Notes: generated by a model not told the origin, from the sequence alone. A DNA stretch of 16,839 nucleotides from Chitinophagaceae bacterium (GCA_947461645.1 CANHMN010000013.1:1-16839), one strand, 5' to 3'. Shown: positions 7,920 to 15,644, counted from the first letter of the stretch. Translations and numbers: made by a program.

Positions 7920-7931
7920 TTGTCGGCAGTA

Positions 7932-8876
7932 TTATTTTCCCATGATTTTTTCCCAGAGCTCAGGAATGCGTTTCACCCAAACCAATTCTCTTCTTTTTAC
8001 TTGAGCATCCTGCGCAGGTGTTCCCCAATATACTTTACCGCCTTCAATAGTATTGCTTACCCCGCTTTGTCCCAACACGACTGCATTTTTCCCGATGGTT
8101 AATGTTTTGCTAACCCCAACTTGTCCCCACAACGTTACACCATCTTCAACGGTAACAGCCCCTGCTATGGCAACACCTGCGGCCATCAAACAATTTTTTC
8201 CAACTACAGTATCGTGCCCTATATGCACCATATTATCAAGCTTGGTTCCTGCTCCGAGGATAGTATCATGACTAACACCTCTGTCGATGGTGCAATTCGC
8301 TCCAATTTCAACATGGTTCTCGATGATAGCTCTTCCACAGTCAGGCATTTTTTTATACCAGATGTCGCGGTCTTTTTTGGTATTGTAATAAAATGCGTTG
8401 CTGCCAATAACTGTACCAGATTGTATCACCACATGATCTCCAATGATGCAATGGTCGAGAATGGTAACGTTTGGATAAATGATACAATGCTTGCCTATTG
8501 ATACATGGTTGCCGATAAAAACGTTGGGAAATATTGTTGTTCCTTCACCCACAACACTTGATTTGCTTATCATTTCATCTGAAGACTCAAATGGTCTGTA
8601 TTTTTTCACAATAGCGCAATAGGCATCAAAGGGGTTGTCAACCACTAATAGTGTCTTGTCTTCCGGACAATCAACCTGTTTGTTGATGATGATGAAACTT
8701 GCATTGCTGTTGATGCATTTGTCGTAGTACTTCGGATGATCTACAAAAACAAGATCGCCTTCTTCTACTTTATGAATCTCATTAATGCCCGTTGCAAATG
8801 CCGATGGATTGCCTACAACGTTTGCGCGAATCAAATCGGCAATGATGCTGATGGCTATAGGTTCAGTAAACTTCAT
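7932..8876 (-). CDS. lpxD: LpxD-family UDP-3-O-acylglucosamine N-acyltransferase
   Basis: With the ATG at 8876-8874 the product is 314 residues and starts MKFTEPIAISIIADLI, the normal LpxD beginning. A longer frame from 8981 exists, but its first 35 codons do not look like LpxD, and a perfect -7 box lies inside them. The N-terminal uridine-binding domain spans about 1-100. Left-handed beta-helix hexapeptide repeats follow (about 105-280). The block GRAIIENHVEIGANC-TIDRG and the HIGHD motif with the probable catalytic histidine H221 match LpxD. It would add the 3-hydroxyacyl chain to the glucosamine amine in lipid A synthesis. It is not beside lpxA or lpxC here, so it could be a second, LpxD-like paralogue acting on another sugar nucleotide. 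Confidence 0.85.
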   Translation of the reverse strand: MKFTEPIAISIIADLIRANVVGNPSAFATGINEIHKVEEGDLVFVDHPKYYDKCINSNASFIIINKQVDCPEDKTLLVVDNPFDAYCAIVKKYRPFESSDEMISKSSVVGEGTTIFPNVFIGNHVSIGKHCIIYPNVTILDHCIIGDHVVIQSGTVIGSNAFYYNTKKDRDIWYKKMPDCGRAIIENHVEIGANCTIDRGVSHDTILGAGTKLDNMVHIGHDTVVGKNCLMAAGVAIAGAVTVEDGVTLWGQVGVSKTLTIGKNAVVLGQSGVSNTIEGGKVYWGTPAQDAQVKRRELVWVKRIPELWEKIMGK

Positions 8877-8887
8877 GTCTTTTTTTT

Positions 8888-8921
8888 CAAAGTTAACATC
8901 CTTTGTTCGGATGAAAGCAAA
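8888..8921 (-). promoter_or_regulatory. Predicted promoter of the lpxD-type gene
   Basis: On the minus strand TAACTTTG (8895-8888) matches the -7 consensus exactly, and TTTG (8921-8918) lies 22 bp upstream as a -33 element. Transcription would start near 8883, about 7 nt before the ATG at 8876. This decides the start codon: the longer frame from 8981 would not be carried on this transcript. Confidence 0.6.
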
Positions 8922-9216
8922 TGAATTGATCAACTTTTTTTTGACAACCCCAGGGCCAAAATGATTGAATGAAATTTGCAAAACAGCATAAGAAAAAAAG
9001 TTACAAAAATGAAATACGCTTTTAAGCGTACTCTTGAAGTTCTTTGTTCATCATGGTTTCAGCGAATAAGTAAAAAGCAAAAACAAAAACAAACAATAAT
9101 GATCAACATGATTTTCGAAATGATGCAATAAATCATGACGCTGCCTTTTCCACACCGAACTATAAAATGTTGATAAAATACTTTAAAAATTTTTTCTTGA
9201 AAGCGAAAATTATATT

Positions 9217-9302
9217 TAATATTGTGCAGGGGAATTTATTTCCCATACTTACTAACCCATCCATATATTGAAAAGCCCGATAATTTTGTCGGGCTTTTTT
9301 TT
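9217..9302 (+). ncRNA. Candidate small RNA with its own promoter and terminator
   Basis: A near-consensus -7 box TAATATTG (9217-9224) with CTTG at 9196-9199 as -33 could start a transcript near 9229-9231. The first bases form a small hairpin, GGGAA and TTCCC around a 5-nt loop (about 9230-9245), and the RNA would end at the terminator whose T-run reaches about 9302, giving roughly 70 nt. No ATG-started ORF lies within it. Nothing resembles tmRNA, RNase P or SRP RNA. The reason to believe it is that the terminator has no plus-strand gene upstream. Confidence 0.4.
9272..9302 (+). terminator. Strong rho-independent terminator with no obvious gene upstream
   Basis: The stem AGCCCGA / TCGGGCT with an 8-nt loop is followed by a run of nine T. 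On the other strand it would be followed by only four T, so plus-strand use is favoured. The nearest upstream plus-strand gene ends at 7919, and the gene just upstream (lpxD type) is on the minus strand, so the terminator most likely ends an unannotated RNA. Confidence 0.8.
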
Positions 9303-9420
9303 TGAAATCCTCACTTTATCAATGACTACACTCACAAGAAAAATTTTCTTCAACACACAGTTATTTTTTGAAACAGACATCAAGTGTAATGTCTTAAAGC
9401 AAGCGCAAATCATATTTACG

Positions 9421-9451
9421 TTTGAATCAATCTAATATTAAGTTACCTTTA
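9421..9451 (+). promoter_or_regulatory. Predicted promoter of yicC
   Basis: TTTG (9421-9424) and TACCTTTA (9444-9451, one mismatch to TAnnTTTG) are separated by 19 bp, close to ideal for the Bacteroidota housekeeping sigma factor. The transcript would start near 9456 with a leader of about 27 nt before the ATG at 9483. Confidence 0.55.
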
Positions 9452-9482
9452 GCGTAAGAACAGTCATTCAAAAAGAAACAGT

Positions 9483-10358
9483 ATGATCAGATCTATGACC
9501 GGTTTTGGCAGGGCGGAAAAAACTGTCGGCGACAAAACCTTTTTCGTCGAACTTAAAACCCTAAACGGAAAACAATTTGATTTGCAAATCAAATTGCCGC
9601 CATTGTTAAAAGCCTTTGAATTTGATATTCGCAGTTTGCTGCAGGAAAAACTTATCAGAGGTACGGCAGAGTGCTACATTATGATAAAGCAAAACGGAGC
9701 TTCTAGGCCGGTTGCCATCAATACTGATTTAATCAAAGCTTATTTTTTGCAAATTCAAGAGCTTGCAGGTGAACTAAAAGTACAAACAGACAGTATACTT
9801 GCGTCTTTATTGCGACTTCCCGATGTGGTAGCACCTTCAACCGAAACACTGAGCGAAGAAGATTTTGCTGTTTTCAAATCCGTATTAATTGGTGCAATTG
9901 ATGAGCTTAACAAACACCGCATGGAAGAAGGTACAAGTCTATACAATGACCTGGTAACCAGAATCAACAATATAAGAGAACAAGAAGAAGCTATTCTGCA
10001 ATTCGAGCCAAAAAGAAAAGAGCGCATCAGGTCGGAAATCAATTTGCTTTTAGAGGAACATGTGGGAAAGGAGAACATAGACAACAACAGAATGGAACAA
10101 GAGCTGATTTATTACATGGAAAAAATAGATATTCACGAAGAACAAATCCGCCTGAGGCAACATTGCGAATATTTTCTTGACATCCTCAACGACAAAGAAA
10201 CTGGGAAGGGTAAAAAATTGTCCTTCGTTTTACAGGAAATAGGAAGAGAAATAAATACCACCGGAAGCAAAGCCTACGATGTAGACATTCAAAAGTGTGT
10301 GGTAATCATGAAAGATGAACTTGAAAAAGCCAAAGAACAGGTTTTGAATGTATTGTAG
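9483..10358 (+). CDS. yicC: YicC/YloC family endoribonuclease
   Basis: The 291-residue protein opens with MIRSMTGFGRAE, the signature of the YicC family. The N-terminal YicC domain runs to about residue 155 and contains HRMEEG (145-150). The C-terminal DUF1732 domain has the DIHEEQIRLRQHCEYF block (217-231; H218, E219, E220, H227) and the family ending with KKLSFVLQEIGREIN and TTGSKAYD. E. coli YicC has been reported to be an endoribonuclease that acts on small RNA, so the product is probably a cytosolic RNase, although the natural substrate here is unknown. It has its own predicted promoter and is followed at 28 bp by gldH, with which it is probably cotranscribed. Confidence 0.93.
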   Translation: MIRSMTGFGRAEKTVGDKTFFVELKTLNGKQFDLQIKLPPLLKAFEFDIRSLLQEKLIRGTAECYIMIKQNGASRPVAINTDLIKAYFLQIQELAGELKVQTDSILASLLRLPDVVAPSTETLSEEDFAVFKSVLIGAIDELNKHRMEEGTSLYNDLVTRINNIREQEEAILQFEPKRKERIRSEINLLLEEHVGKENIDNNRMEQELIYYMEKIDIHEEQIRLRQHCEYFLDILNDKETGKGKKLSFVLQEIGREINTTGSKAYDVDIQKCVVIMKDELEKAKEQVLNVL

Positions 10359-10386
10359 AAAGAAAATGCTGTATAAATTTGCTGAT

Positions 10387-10878
10387 ATGAATTTTTTCAG
10401 GAAACCAAGAGTTGCCGAACTTCTACTTTCAACATTAATCGTTTTTAGCCAATGGAGTTGCAACAACATTGACAACTACGAGTGGAACACACCCATTGAA
10501 AACCATTCCTGGAGCAGCAACCAAAAAATTAGTGGAAGCTTTAATATTGAAGATACCTCATCCTTGTATAATTTATCTGTTATTGTTAGGCATACAGACG
10601 CCTATAATTACAACAACATTTGGCTTAAGGTTGGATTACAATTTCCTAACGATACCCTTCAATACAAAAAGGTGAACTTTTCTTTGGGCGACGATGCTAA
10701 TGGTTGGGAAGGTGTTGGTATGGGGGATATCTGGGAAGTTAAAAAAAGGCTTAACACTCAGCCGGTTAAATTCTCTAAAAAAGGAATCTATCATTTTGAA
10801 TTGGCAAACCTAATGCGAGAAGATCCTTTGCAACAAATTATAAGCGTTGGTTTCAGCGTAGAAAAAAGCGCCAATTGA
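10387..10878 (+). CDS. gldH: Gliding motility lipoprotein GldH
   Basis: From the ATG at 10387 the product is 163 residues. In-frame ATGs at 10348 (overlapping yicC) and 10366 would add 13 or 7 residues before the natural charged n-region, so 10387 gives the best lipoprotein signal: NFFRKPR, a hydrophobic stretch, then C25 as the lipidated cysteine. The lipobox SQWSC is atypical at -3. The mature part fits GldH: SVIVRHTDAYNYNNIWL, then the GWEGVGMGDIW segment, GIYHFELANLMREDPLQ and a VGFSVEK ending. GldH is a lipoprotein needed for gliding in Flavobacterium johnsoniae, and it is kept in many non-gliding Bacteroidota with related secretion machinery. It lies downstream of yicC, probably in the same transcript. 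Motility of this organism cannot be concluded from one gene. Confidence 0.85.
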   Translation: MNFFRKPRVAELLLSTLIVFSQWSCNNIDNYEWNTPIENHSWSSNQKISGSFNIEDTSSLYNLSVIVRHTDAYNYNNIWLKVGLQFPNDTLQYKKVNFSLGDDANGWEGVGMGDIWEVKKRLNTQPVKFSKKGIYHFELANLMREDPLQQIISVGFSVEKSAN

Positions 10879-11023
10879 TGCAAAAGCTAAATTTTGTTTA
10901 AATAATCTTTCTCCAACAGAACTTTTCCATTCATTCTTCAATTATTTTGTTATTTAGCGGTTCAAAATAGAGAGGCAAACCATATCTTTACGAAACTTTT
11001 TACGAATAAAAAAAATATTTAAA

Positions 11024-11884
11024 GTGAAGAAAATATTTCTTTTTGTTTTTGCAGCAATTTCCATTTCTATTGAAACCAATGCACAGGTAATTGATGGAGA
11101 GTTCAATCAGGGTGAATTTGGCTTCACGCTTGGTGGTGCACATTATTTTGGTGATTTGAACACAAGGTCAGAACTAAATAGACCTAGACCTTCAGTAGGT
11201 TTGTTTTTCAGAAAAAACTTTGGTAATTATATTGCGCTTAAAGTTGCCGGTAGATTTGCTCAGGTAGAATATGCTGATGCCATAAGCAGAAACAATAACC
11301 TTTATCATAAAACCAGAAATCTTTCTTTTCACTCCAATCTTTTCGAATTCTCCGTGGTAGGTGATTTCAACTTCTTCAAATACGTACCCGGCAGTGAATA
11401 CTATGGTTTTACTCCTTATGTTACTTTAGGCGTTGGTGTTTTTAGTTATGATCCTTATACTTTCCTTTTTAACAAAACAAACAATACAGTTGAAAAATAT
11501 TATTTAAGACCATTGGGCACTGAAGGGCAGGCTGCCAATAATACCGAATATGGTACCATGGCCATTTGTGTTCCTTTTGGAGTAGGTATGAAATATAGCA
11601 TCAACAAAAAAGTAAACTTGAATTTTGAAATTAGTCAGCGCTTTACCAATACTGATTATCTAGATGATGTAAGCACCAGTTATGTAAAAGATGTAGCCAC
11701 TGTTTTTCCTGATGGACCTAATGGCCCAAGTCCTGCATTTTTACTTCAAAACAGATCATTAGTTCCCAATGATTTCAATACCAATGGCAGACAAAGAGGG
11801 TGGAGCAAGCAAAAAGACCAATATGTTATTGCTGAAGTGGGTGTTTCCTTCAATATCAGCACCTACCGTTGCCCCAATCCTTGA
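11024..11884 (+). CDS. DUF6089 family outer-membrane beta-barrel protein
   Basis: The 286-residue protein starts at a GTG codon, the only start that gives a complete signal peptide (1-20, cleavage TNA|Q). The mature protein has alternating polar and hydrophobic strands typical of an OmpA-like barrel. Its GEFGFTLGGAHYFGDLN opening and RPSVGLFFRKNFGNY are characteristic of DUF6089. Its function is not established; it is probably embedded in the outer membrane. It stands just upstream of uppS and bamA, an arrangement I recognise from other Bacteroidota, which suggests a link with envelope biogenesis. A TATCTTTA box (10983-10990) about 33 bp before the start is a possible -7 element. A TATGGTT-ATC-AACCATA hairpin follows the gene. 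Confidence 0.8.
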   Translation: MKKIFLFVFAAISISIETNAQVIDGEFNQGEFGFTLGGAHYFGDLNTRSELNRPRPSVGLFFRKNFGNYIALKVAGRFAQVEYADAISRNNNLYHKTRNLSFHSNLFEFSVVGDFNFFKYVPGSEYYGFTPYVTLGVGVFSYDPYTFLFNKTNNTVEKYYLRPLGTEGQAANNTEYGTMAICVPFGVGMKYSINKKVNLNFEISQRFTNTDYLDDVSTSYVKDVATVFPDGPNGPSPAFLLQNRSLVPNDFNTNGRQRGWSKQKDQYVIAEVGVSFNISTYRCPNP

Positions 11885-11922
11885 TAATTAGCTTTCACAA
11901 TAATTAACGCTGCAATTTGTAT

Positions 11923-11939
11923 TATGGTTATCAACCATA
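11923..11939. repeat. Perfect inverted repeat between the DUF6089 gene and uppS
   Basis: TATGGTT and AACCATA pair exactly around a 3-nt loop (ATC). It lies 39 bp after the DUF6089 stop and 42 bp before the predicted uppS -7 element. No T-run follows it, so it is not a classical terminator. It may be an operator, an mRNA 3'-end stabiliser or chance. Confidence 0.5.
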
Positions 11940-11980
11940 CTCGTTTGCGCACACATTTATAATCCTTCTTTCTTTTTTGT

Positions 11981-11988
11981 TACATTTG
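11981..11988 (+). promoter_or_regulatory. -7 promoter element of uppS
   Basis: TACATTTG matches TAnnTTTG exactly. The transcript would start near 11993, with a leader of about 28 nt before the ATG at 12021. No clear -33 TTTG is seen at the expected distance. It suggests uppS-bamA-ompH-ompH can be transcribed independently of the DUF6089 gene. Confidence 0.5.
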
Positions 11989-12020
11989 CCGAAAGTCCAT
12001 TTTGAAATCAACTTAAATCA

Positions 12021-12782
12021 ATGTCCGCTCAGCCTTTTCAAATAAATAAAGAAGCTCTGCCTGTTCATGTGGCCGTTATTATGGACGGCAATGGAAGATG
12101 GGCGCAGGAGCAGGGTAAAGATCGTCTTTTCGGACATTTGAATGGTGTGGAAAGTGTCAGGGAAATAGTTGAATGTGCTGCAGAATGGGGGATTAAATAC
12201 CTTACCTTATATGCTTTCAGTACTGAAAATTGGGACAGGCCACAATACGAAGTTGATGGCCTGATGGGATTATTGGTGGATACCATTAAAAAAGAAGTAC
12301 CAACACTCAATAAAAACAATATCCGACTTAATGTAATAGGAGATTTGGAAATGTTGCCTGCAAATGCCAAATCCGAATTGCTTTCTGCCATTGCAGAAAC
12401 TGAAAAAAACTCCGGTCTTAACCTAATTATGGCTTTGAGTTACAGCAGCAGATGGGAAATTGTTGAAGCTGTCAAAAAAATAGCAACAGATGTTCAATCT
12501 GGAAGTCTAAAAGCAGAAAACATCAATCCGGCTGTTTTCCAAACGTACCTCACTACCGCTTCATTTCCTGATCCTGAGCTTATGATCAGAACGAGCGGCG
12601 AATTCCGAATCAGCAATTTTTTATTGTATCAACTTGCCTATACCGAATTGTATTTCACACCTGTAACCTGGCCTGATTTCAAAAAAGAACATTTTTTACA
12701 AGCCATTGAAGATTACCAGAAAAGAGAAAGACGATTTGGTAAAACAGGGCAACAAATAAAAACAGAAAAACAAACAACATAA
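12021..12782 (+). CDS. uppS: Isoprenyl transferase, (2Z,6E)-undecaprenyl diphosphate synthase
   Basis: The 253-residue protein has the cis-prenyltransferase signature VAVIMDGNGRWA with catalytic D22 and the HLNGVESVREIV segment. It also has LTLYAFSTENWDRP (61-74) and the C-terminal RTSGEFRISNFLLYQLAYTE (190-209), in which R190, R196 and S198 bind the isopentenyl diphosphate. It condenses isopentenyl units onto farnesyl diphosphate to make the C55 lipid carrier for peptidoglycan and surface polysaccharides, on the cytosolic face of the inner membrane. The length and motifs are standard; the last 13 residues are a polar K/Q/T-rich tail. It is followed at 104 bp by bamA on the same strand. The neighbouring OM genes make it part of an envelope cluster. 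Confidence 0.96.
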   Translation: MSAQPFQINKEALPVHVAVIMDGNGRWAQEQGKDRLFGHLNGVESVREIVECAAEWGIKYLTLYAFSTENWDRPQYEVDGLMGLLVDTIKKEVPTLNKNNIRLNVIGDLEMLPANAKSELLSAIAETEKNSGLNLIMALSYSSRWEIVEAVKKIATDVQSGSLKAENINPAVFQTYLTTASFPDPELMIRTSGEFRISNFLLYQLAYTELYFTPVTWPDFKKEHFLQAIEDYQKRERRFGKTGQQIKTEKQTT

Positions 12783-12783
12783 T

Positions 12784-12828
12784 TAGGTTAATCCGAGCCT
12801 TTCACTTTGTTTGAAATATCGGAACCTA
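12784..12828. repeat. Imperfect inverted repeat upstream of bamA
   Basis: TAGGTT-AAT-CCGA (12784-12796) pairs with TCGG-AACCTA (12819-12828): ten base pairs interrupted by a 3-nt bulge, with a 22-nt loop. It begins 2 bp after the uppS stop and lies upstream of a possible bamA -7 box, TATATTG (12857-12863). It may be a transcript-processing or regulatory hairpin. There is no T-run. Confidence 0.4.
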
Positions 12829-12886
12829 TTAACAATACGTTTTCAAACAGACGGCTTATATTGCCGATTTTTATAAAAAATAGTTA

Positions 12887-15613
12887 ATGCAGCGATTTAC
12901 TTCAAGGTTAGTTCTGTTCTTCTTGGCTTTTCACTCGAGTGTCAGTGTGTTGGCTCAAAACGATACCATCCCTGTTTCTGTAAACCCTGCTTTGCTTGAA
13001 ATTCTTTCTTCTAAATACCCCAAATCATACACCATTGGTGAAATCTCAGTTACAGGAACTCAATCTTTTGATCCAACCTTAATTGTTTCTATTTCAGGAT
13101 TAGCAGTTGGCGATAAACTTTTGCTTCCCGGCTCAGATGTTTTTGGAAAAGCTATTGCGAAGCTTTGGAAGCAAAGTCTTGTTTCCAACGCTGTAGTTAA
13201 TATTACGAAATTGGAAGGGTCTTCCTTATCTGTCGAAATTGCCATCACTGAAAGACCTCGCCTGATTTCATTTTCTTTCGAAGGCGTTAAAAAAAGCGAA
13301 AAAGAGGACCTTGAAAACAAAATCGGGTTGTCGAAAGACAAAGTGCTTACCGAAAACATGAAACTAAGTGCAGTTGAGGCTATTGAGAAATTTTATTATG
13401 AAAAAGGATACAGAAATGTAACCATTAAATTAAATGAGGACATTATCTCTGGTATTTCCAATGGAGTAAGCCTTGTTTTTCTTATCAACAAGGGTGGTAA
13501 AGTAAAGATCAATAATGTAAACTTCAGCGGCAACCAAAAAATTGAGGATGCCAAATTGAAGAAACAAATGAAGGGTACCAAAGAAATGGCCAGGTTTTCA
13601 CTTTATCCTCAATATACACCCAGTGCTTATGGGGATGTTGAGAAAAGAACCCCTTTTTCCTCATATTTGTCTGATCTGGGATTCCTTACCTACAGCAAAA
13701 CCATTAACTACTTGGATCCTTACTTCAGACCAAAGTTTTTTAGCTCTTCCAAATTCAATGAAAAAAAATACCTGGAGGACAAAGAAAAAGTTTTGGAATA
13801 CTACAATTCCAGAGGATTGCGGGATGCGGAATTAGTAGCGGATACTCAAATGGTGAACAGCAAAGGCAATCTTGATATTGATATTCTTGTGAGTGAAGGA
13901 AGACAGTATTTTTTTGGCGACATCTCTTGGAAAGGCAATACGAAATACTCCGACTCTTTACTTAATTTCCTGCTCGGCATCAACAAAGGGGATGTTTATA
14001 ATATTGATCAGTTGAACAAACGTTTGGGGAAACAACTTTCCATGGAAGGTGGCGATATCAGTAGTTTGTATCAGGATGATGGGTATCTTTTTTTTAGAAT
14101 CGACCCTATCGAAACCGCCGTTTACAACGACACCATCGATTTCGAAATACGTATTGCCGAGGGTCCTCAGGCAACCTATGGAAAAATAACCGTTTCCGGA
14201 AATGACAAAACAAAAGACCATGTAATCATCAGGGAAATGCGAACGCGTCCAGGCGAGAAATTCAGCCGAGCAGACATTATCCGAACACAAAGAGAACTTT
14301 CTCAATTGGGTTATTTCAATCCGGAAAAAATTAATCCCAACATCATTCCTAACGCCGATAATGGTACGGTTGATGTTAATTGGGAAGTGGAAGAAAAATC
14401 CTCCGACCAGCTCGAGCTCTCTGCCGGTTTTGGTGGTGGTATAGGTCTTACAGGAACCCTAGGCGTAACGTTTAATAATTTTTCTATCAACAACATCACC
14501 AGTAAATCAACATGGGACCCATTACCTTCGGGCGATGGGCAAAAATTGAGTTTACGTGCTCAGTCAAACGGCCGAGCTTACAGGTCCTACAATTTTTCAT
14601 TTACAGAACCTTGGTTGGGTGGTAAAAAAAGAAATTCTTTTTCTATTAACTATTTCAATACAAAATTCTCCAACTCATTCAGTCCTTTTGGCGGGTTTTG
14701 TCGTAGTTGCGGAGATACATCTTACCTTAAAACAGTTGGATTTGGTATTTCTTTAGGTAAGCAGTTAAAATGGCCTGATGATTATTTTAACCTCATTTAT
14801 TCTTTCAATGTACAGCAGTACAAACTGAGGAACTATGCCCAAATTTTTAGCGGGTTGTCCAACGGAAACTCAACCAATATCAGTTTAAAAGTTTCTTTGC
14901 TTCGAAATTCAGCCGGCCCCAATCCTATTTTCCCTTCTAGCGGATCCAATTTTGCGTTAACTAGCCAGTTCACTCTTCCTTATTCATTATTGGGCATGAC
15001 CGACGGAACCGAAAACAAATTTGAATTTCCTGAATTTCACAAATGGAAATTCTCCGGAGATTGGTATACTCCTATAGGAAGAGGAAGAGGTGCCGATAAA
15101 AACAAACAATTCATACTTCGTGCTGCAGCCAAATTCGGGTTCATTGGTCGTTACAACAATAAGCTTGAAATTTCTCCTTTTGAACGTTTCCAGGTTGGTG
15201 ATGCCGGCTTAAGCAATACGCAAGCACTTTTGGGTTATGACATCATCGCTCACAGGGGTTATCCTGTTTACAGTAATTCCAATCCGAAAGTCAGTCCCGA
15301 GGGCGTAACTCCAACACAGTACTTTACCATTTACAACAAATATATCGTTGAGTTGAGGTATCCCTTCAGCACCAATGCAAGCAGTACTATATTCGGTTTA
15401 GCATTTTACGAGGCTGCTAACGGCTGGTACTCTTTCAAAGAATACAATCCATTCAAGCTTAGAAGATCGGTAGGATTAGGTATGAGGTTCTTCCTGCCTA
15501 TGTTTGGATTGCTTGGATTTGATTATGGAATAGGAATTGATCGTTTCAATCAATCCACTGGCATAAAAGGAGCTGCGAAATTTACGTTCATGCTTGGCCA
15601 GGAGGCGGAGTAG
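12887..15613 (+). CDS. bamA: Outer-membrane protein assembly factor BamA (Omp85 family)
   Basis: The 908-residue protein has a signal peptide (1-23, cleavage VLA|Q) and five POTRA-like repeats at about 48-124, 125-203, 204-337, 341-426 and 427-504, then a C-terminal Omp85 beta-barrel (about 505-908). POTRA 3 carries an insertion of about 55 residues (230-285), which I recall in other Bacteroidota BamA proteins. The barrel contains TFNNFSINNI, SFSFTEPWLGG-type segments (YNFSFTEPWLGGKK) and the C-terminal GFDYGIGID. BamA folds and inserts beta-barrel proteins into the outer membrane, using substrates handed over by the periplasmic chaperones encoded next to it. It has an unusual CRSC pair (C605, C608) in a barrel loop and ends GQEAE with no terminal aromatic residue. 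It lies 31 bp upstream of the first ompH gene. Confidence 0.95.
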   Translation: MQRFTSRLVLFFLAFHSSVSVLAQNDTIPVSVNPALLEILSSKYPKSYTIGEISVTGTQSFDPTLIVSISGLAVGDKLLLPGSDVFGKAIAKLWKQSLVSNAVVNITKLEGSSLSVEIAITERPRLISFSFEGVKKSEKEDLENKIGLSKDKVLTENMKLSAVEAIEKFYYEKGYRNVTIKLNEDIISGISNGVSLVFLINKGGKVKINNVNFSGNQKIEDAKLKKQMKGTKEMARFSLYPQYTPSAYGDVEKRTPFSSYLSDLGFLTYSKTINYLDPYFRPKFFSSSKFNEKKYLEDKEKVLEYYNSRGLRDAELVADTQMVNSKGNLDIDILVSEGRQYFFGDISWKGNTKYSDSLLNFLLGINKGDVYNIDQLNKRLGKQLSMEGGDISSLYQDDGYLFFRIDPIETAVYNDTIDFEIRIAEGPQATYGKITVSGNDKTKDHVIIREMRTRPGEKFSRADIIRTQRELSQLGYFNPEKINPNIIPNADNGTVDVNWEVEEKSSDQLELSAGFGGGIGLTGTLGVTFNNFSINNITSKSTWDPLPSGDGQKLSLRAQSNGRAYRSYNFSFTEPWLGGKKRNSFSINYFNTKFSNSFSPFGGFCRSCGDTSYLKTVGFGISLGKQLKWPDDYFNLIYSFNVQQYKLRNYAQIFSGLSNGNSTNISLKVSLLRNSAGPNPIFPSSGSNFALTSQFTLPYSLLGMTDGTENKFEFPEFHKWKFSGDWYTPIGRGRGADKNKQFILRAAAKFGFIGRYNNKLEISPFERFQVGDAGLSNTQALLGYDIIAHRGYPVYSNSNPKVSPEGVTPTQYFTIYNKYIVELRYPFSTNASSTIFGLAFYEAANGWYSFKEYNPFKLRRSVGLGMRFFLPMFGLLGFDYGIGIDRFNQSTGIKGAAKFTFMLGQEAE

Positions 15614-15644
15614 ATCAATTATTCTTTAACTTACAGGTATAAAA

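Larger units (their letters stand above)
8982..9482. other. Gene-poor intergenic region with inverted repeats
   Basis: No convincing protein gene lies in these 501 bp. Two small frames occur by eye, 40 codons at 9009-9131 and 37 codons at 9322-9435 (both plus), without supporting signals. Inverted repeats are TACGCTT-TT-AAGCGTA (9015-9030), CATGATTT/AAATCATG (9107-9114 with 9130-9137) and AAGAAAA-A-TTTTCTT (9336-9350). A strong terminator sits at 9272-9302, and the yicC promoter lies at the right end. Confidence 0.6.

Noticed and set aside
8877..8981. Extra 35 N-terminal codons of the lpxD-type frame
   Set aside because: They do not resemble LpxD and contain the likely promoter of the gene, so the ATG at 8876 was chosen.
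9009..9131. 40-codon plus-strand frame in the intergenic region
   Set aside because: It has no promoter match, no ribosome-binding signal and low-complexity K/Q-rich content, and its first codons are simply the palindrome at 9015-9030.
9217..9302. 6S RNA, SRP RNA, tmRNA or RNase P at the orphan terminator
   Set aside because: The segment is too short and lacks the hallmark sequences of each; only an unnamed small RNA can be proposed.
9322..9435. 37-codon plus-strand frame before yicC
   Set aside because: It starts 20 bp after a strong terminator with no promoter in between and shows no recognisable features.
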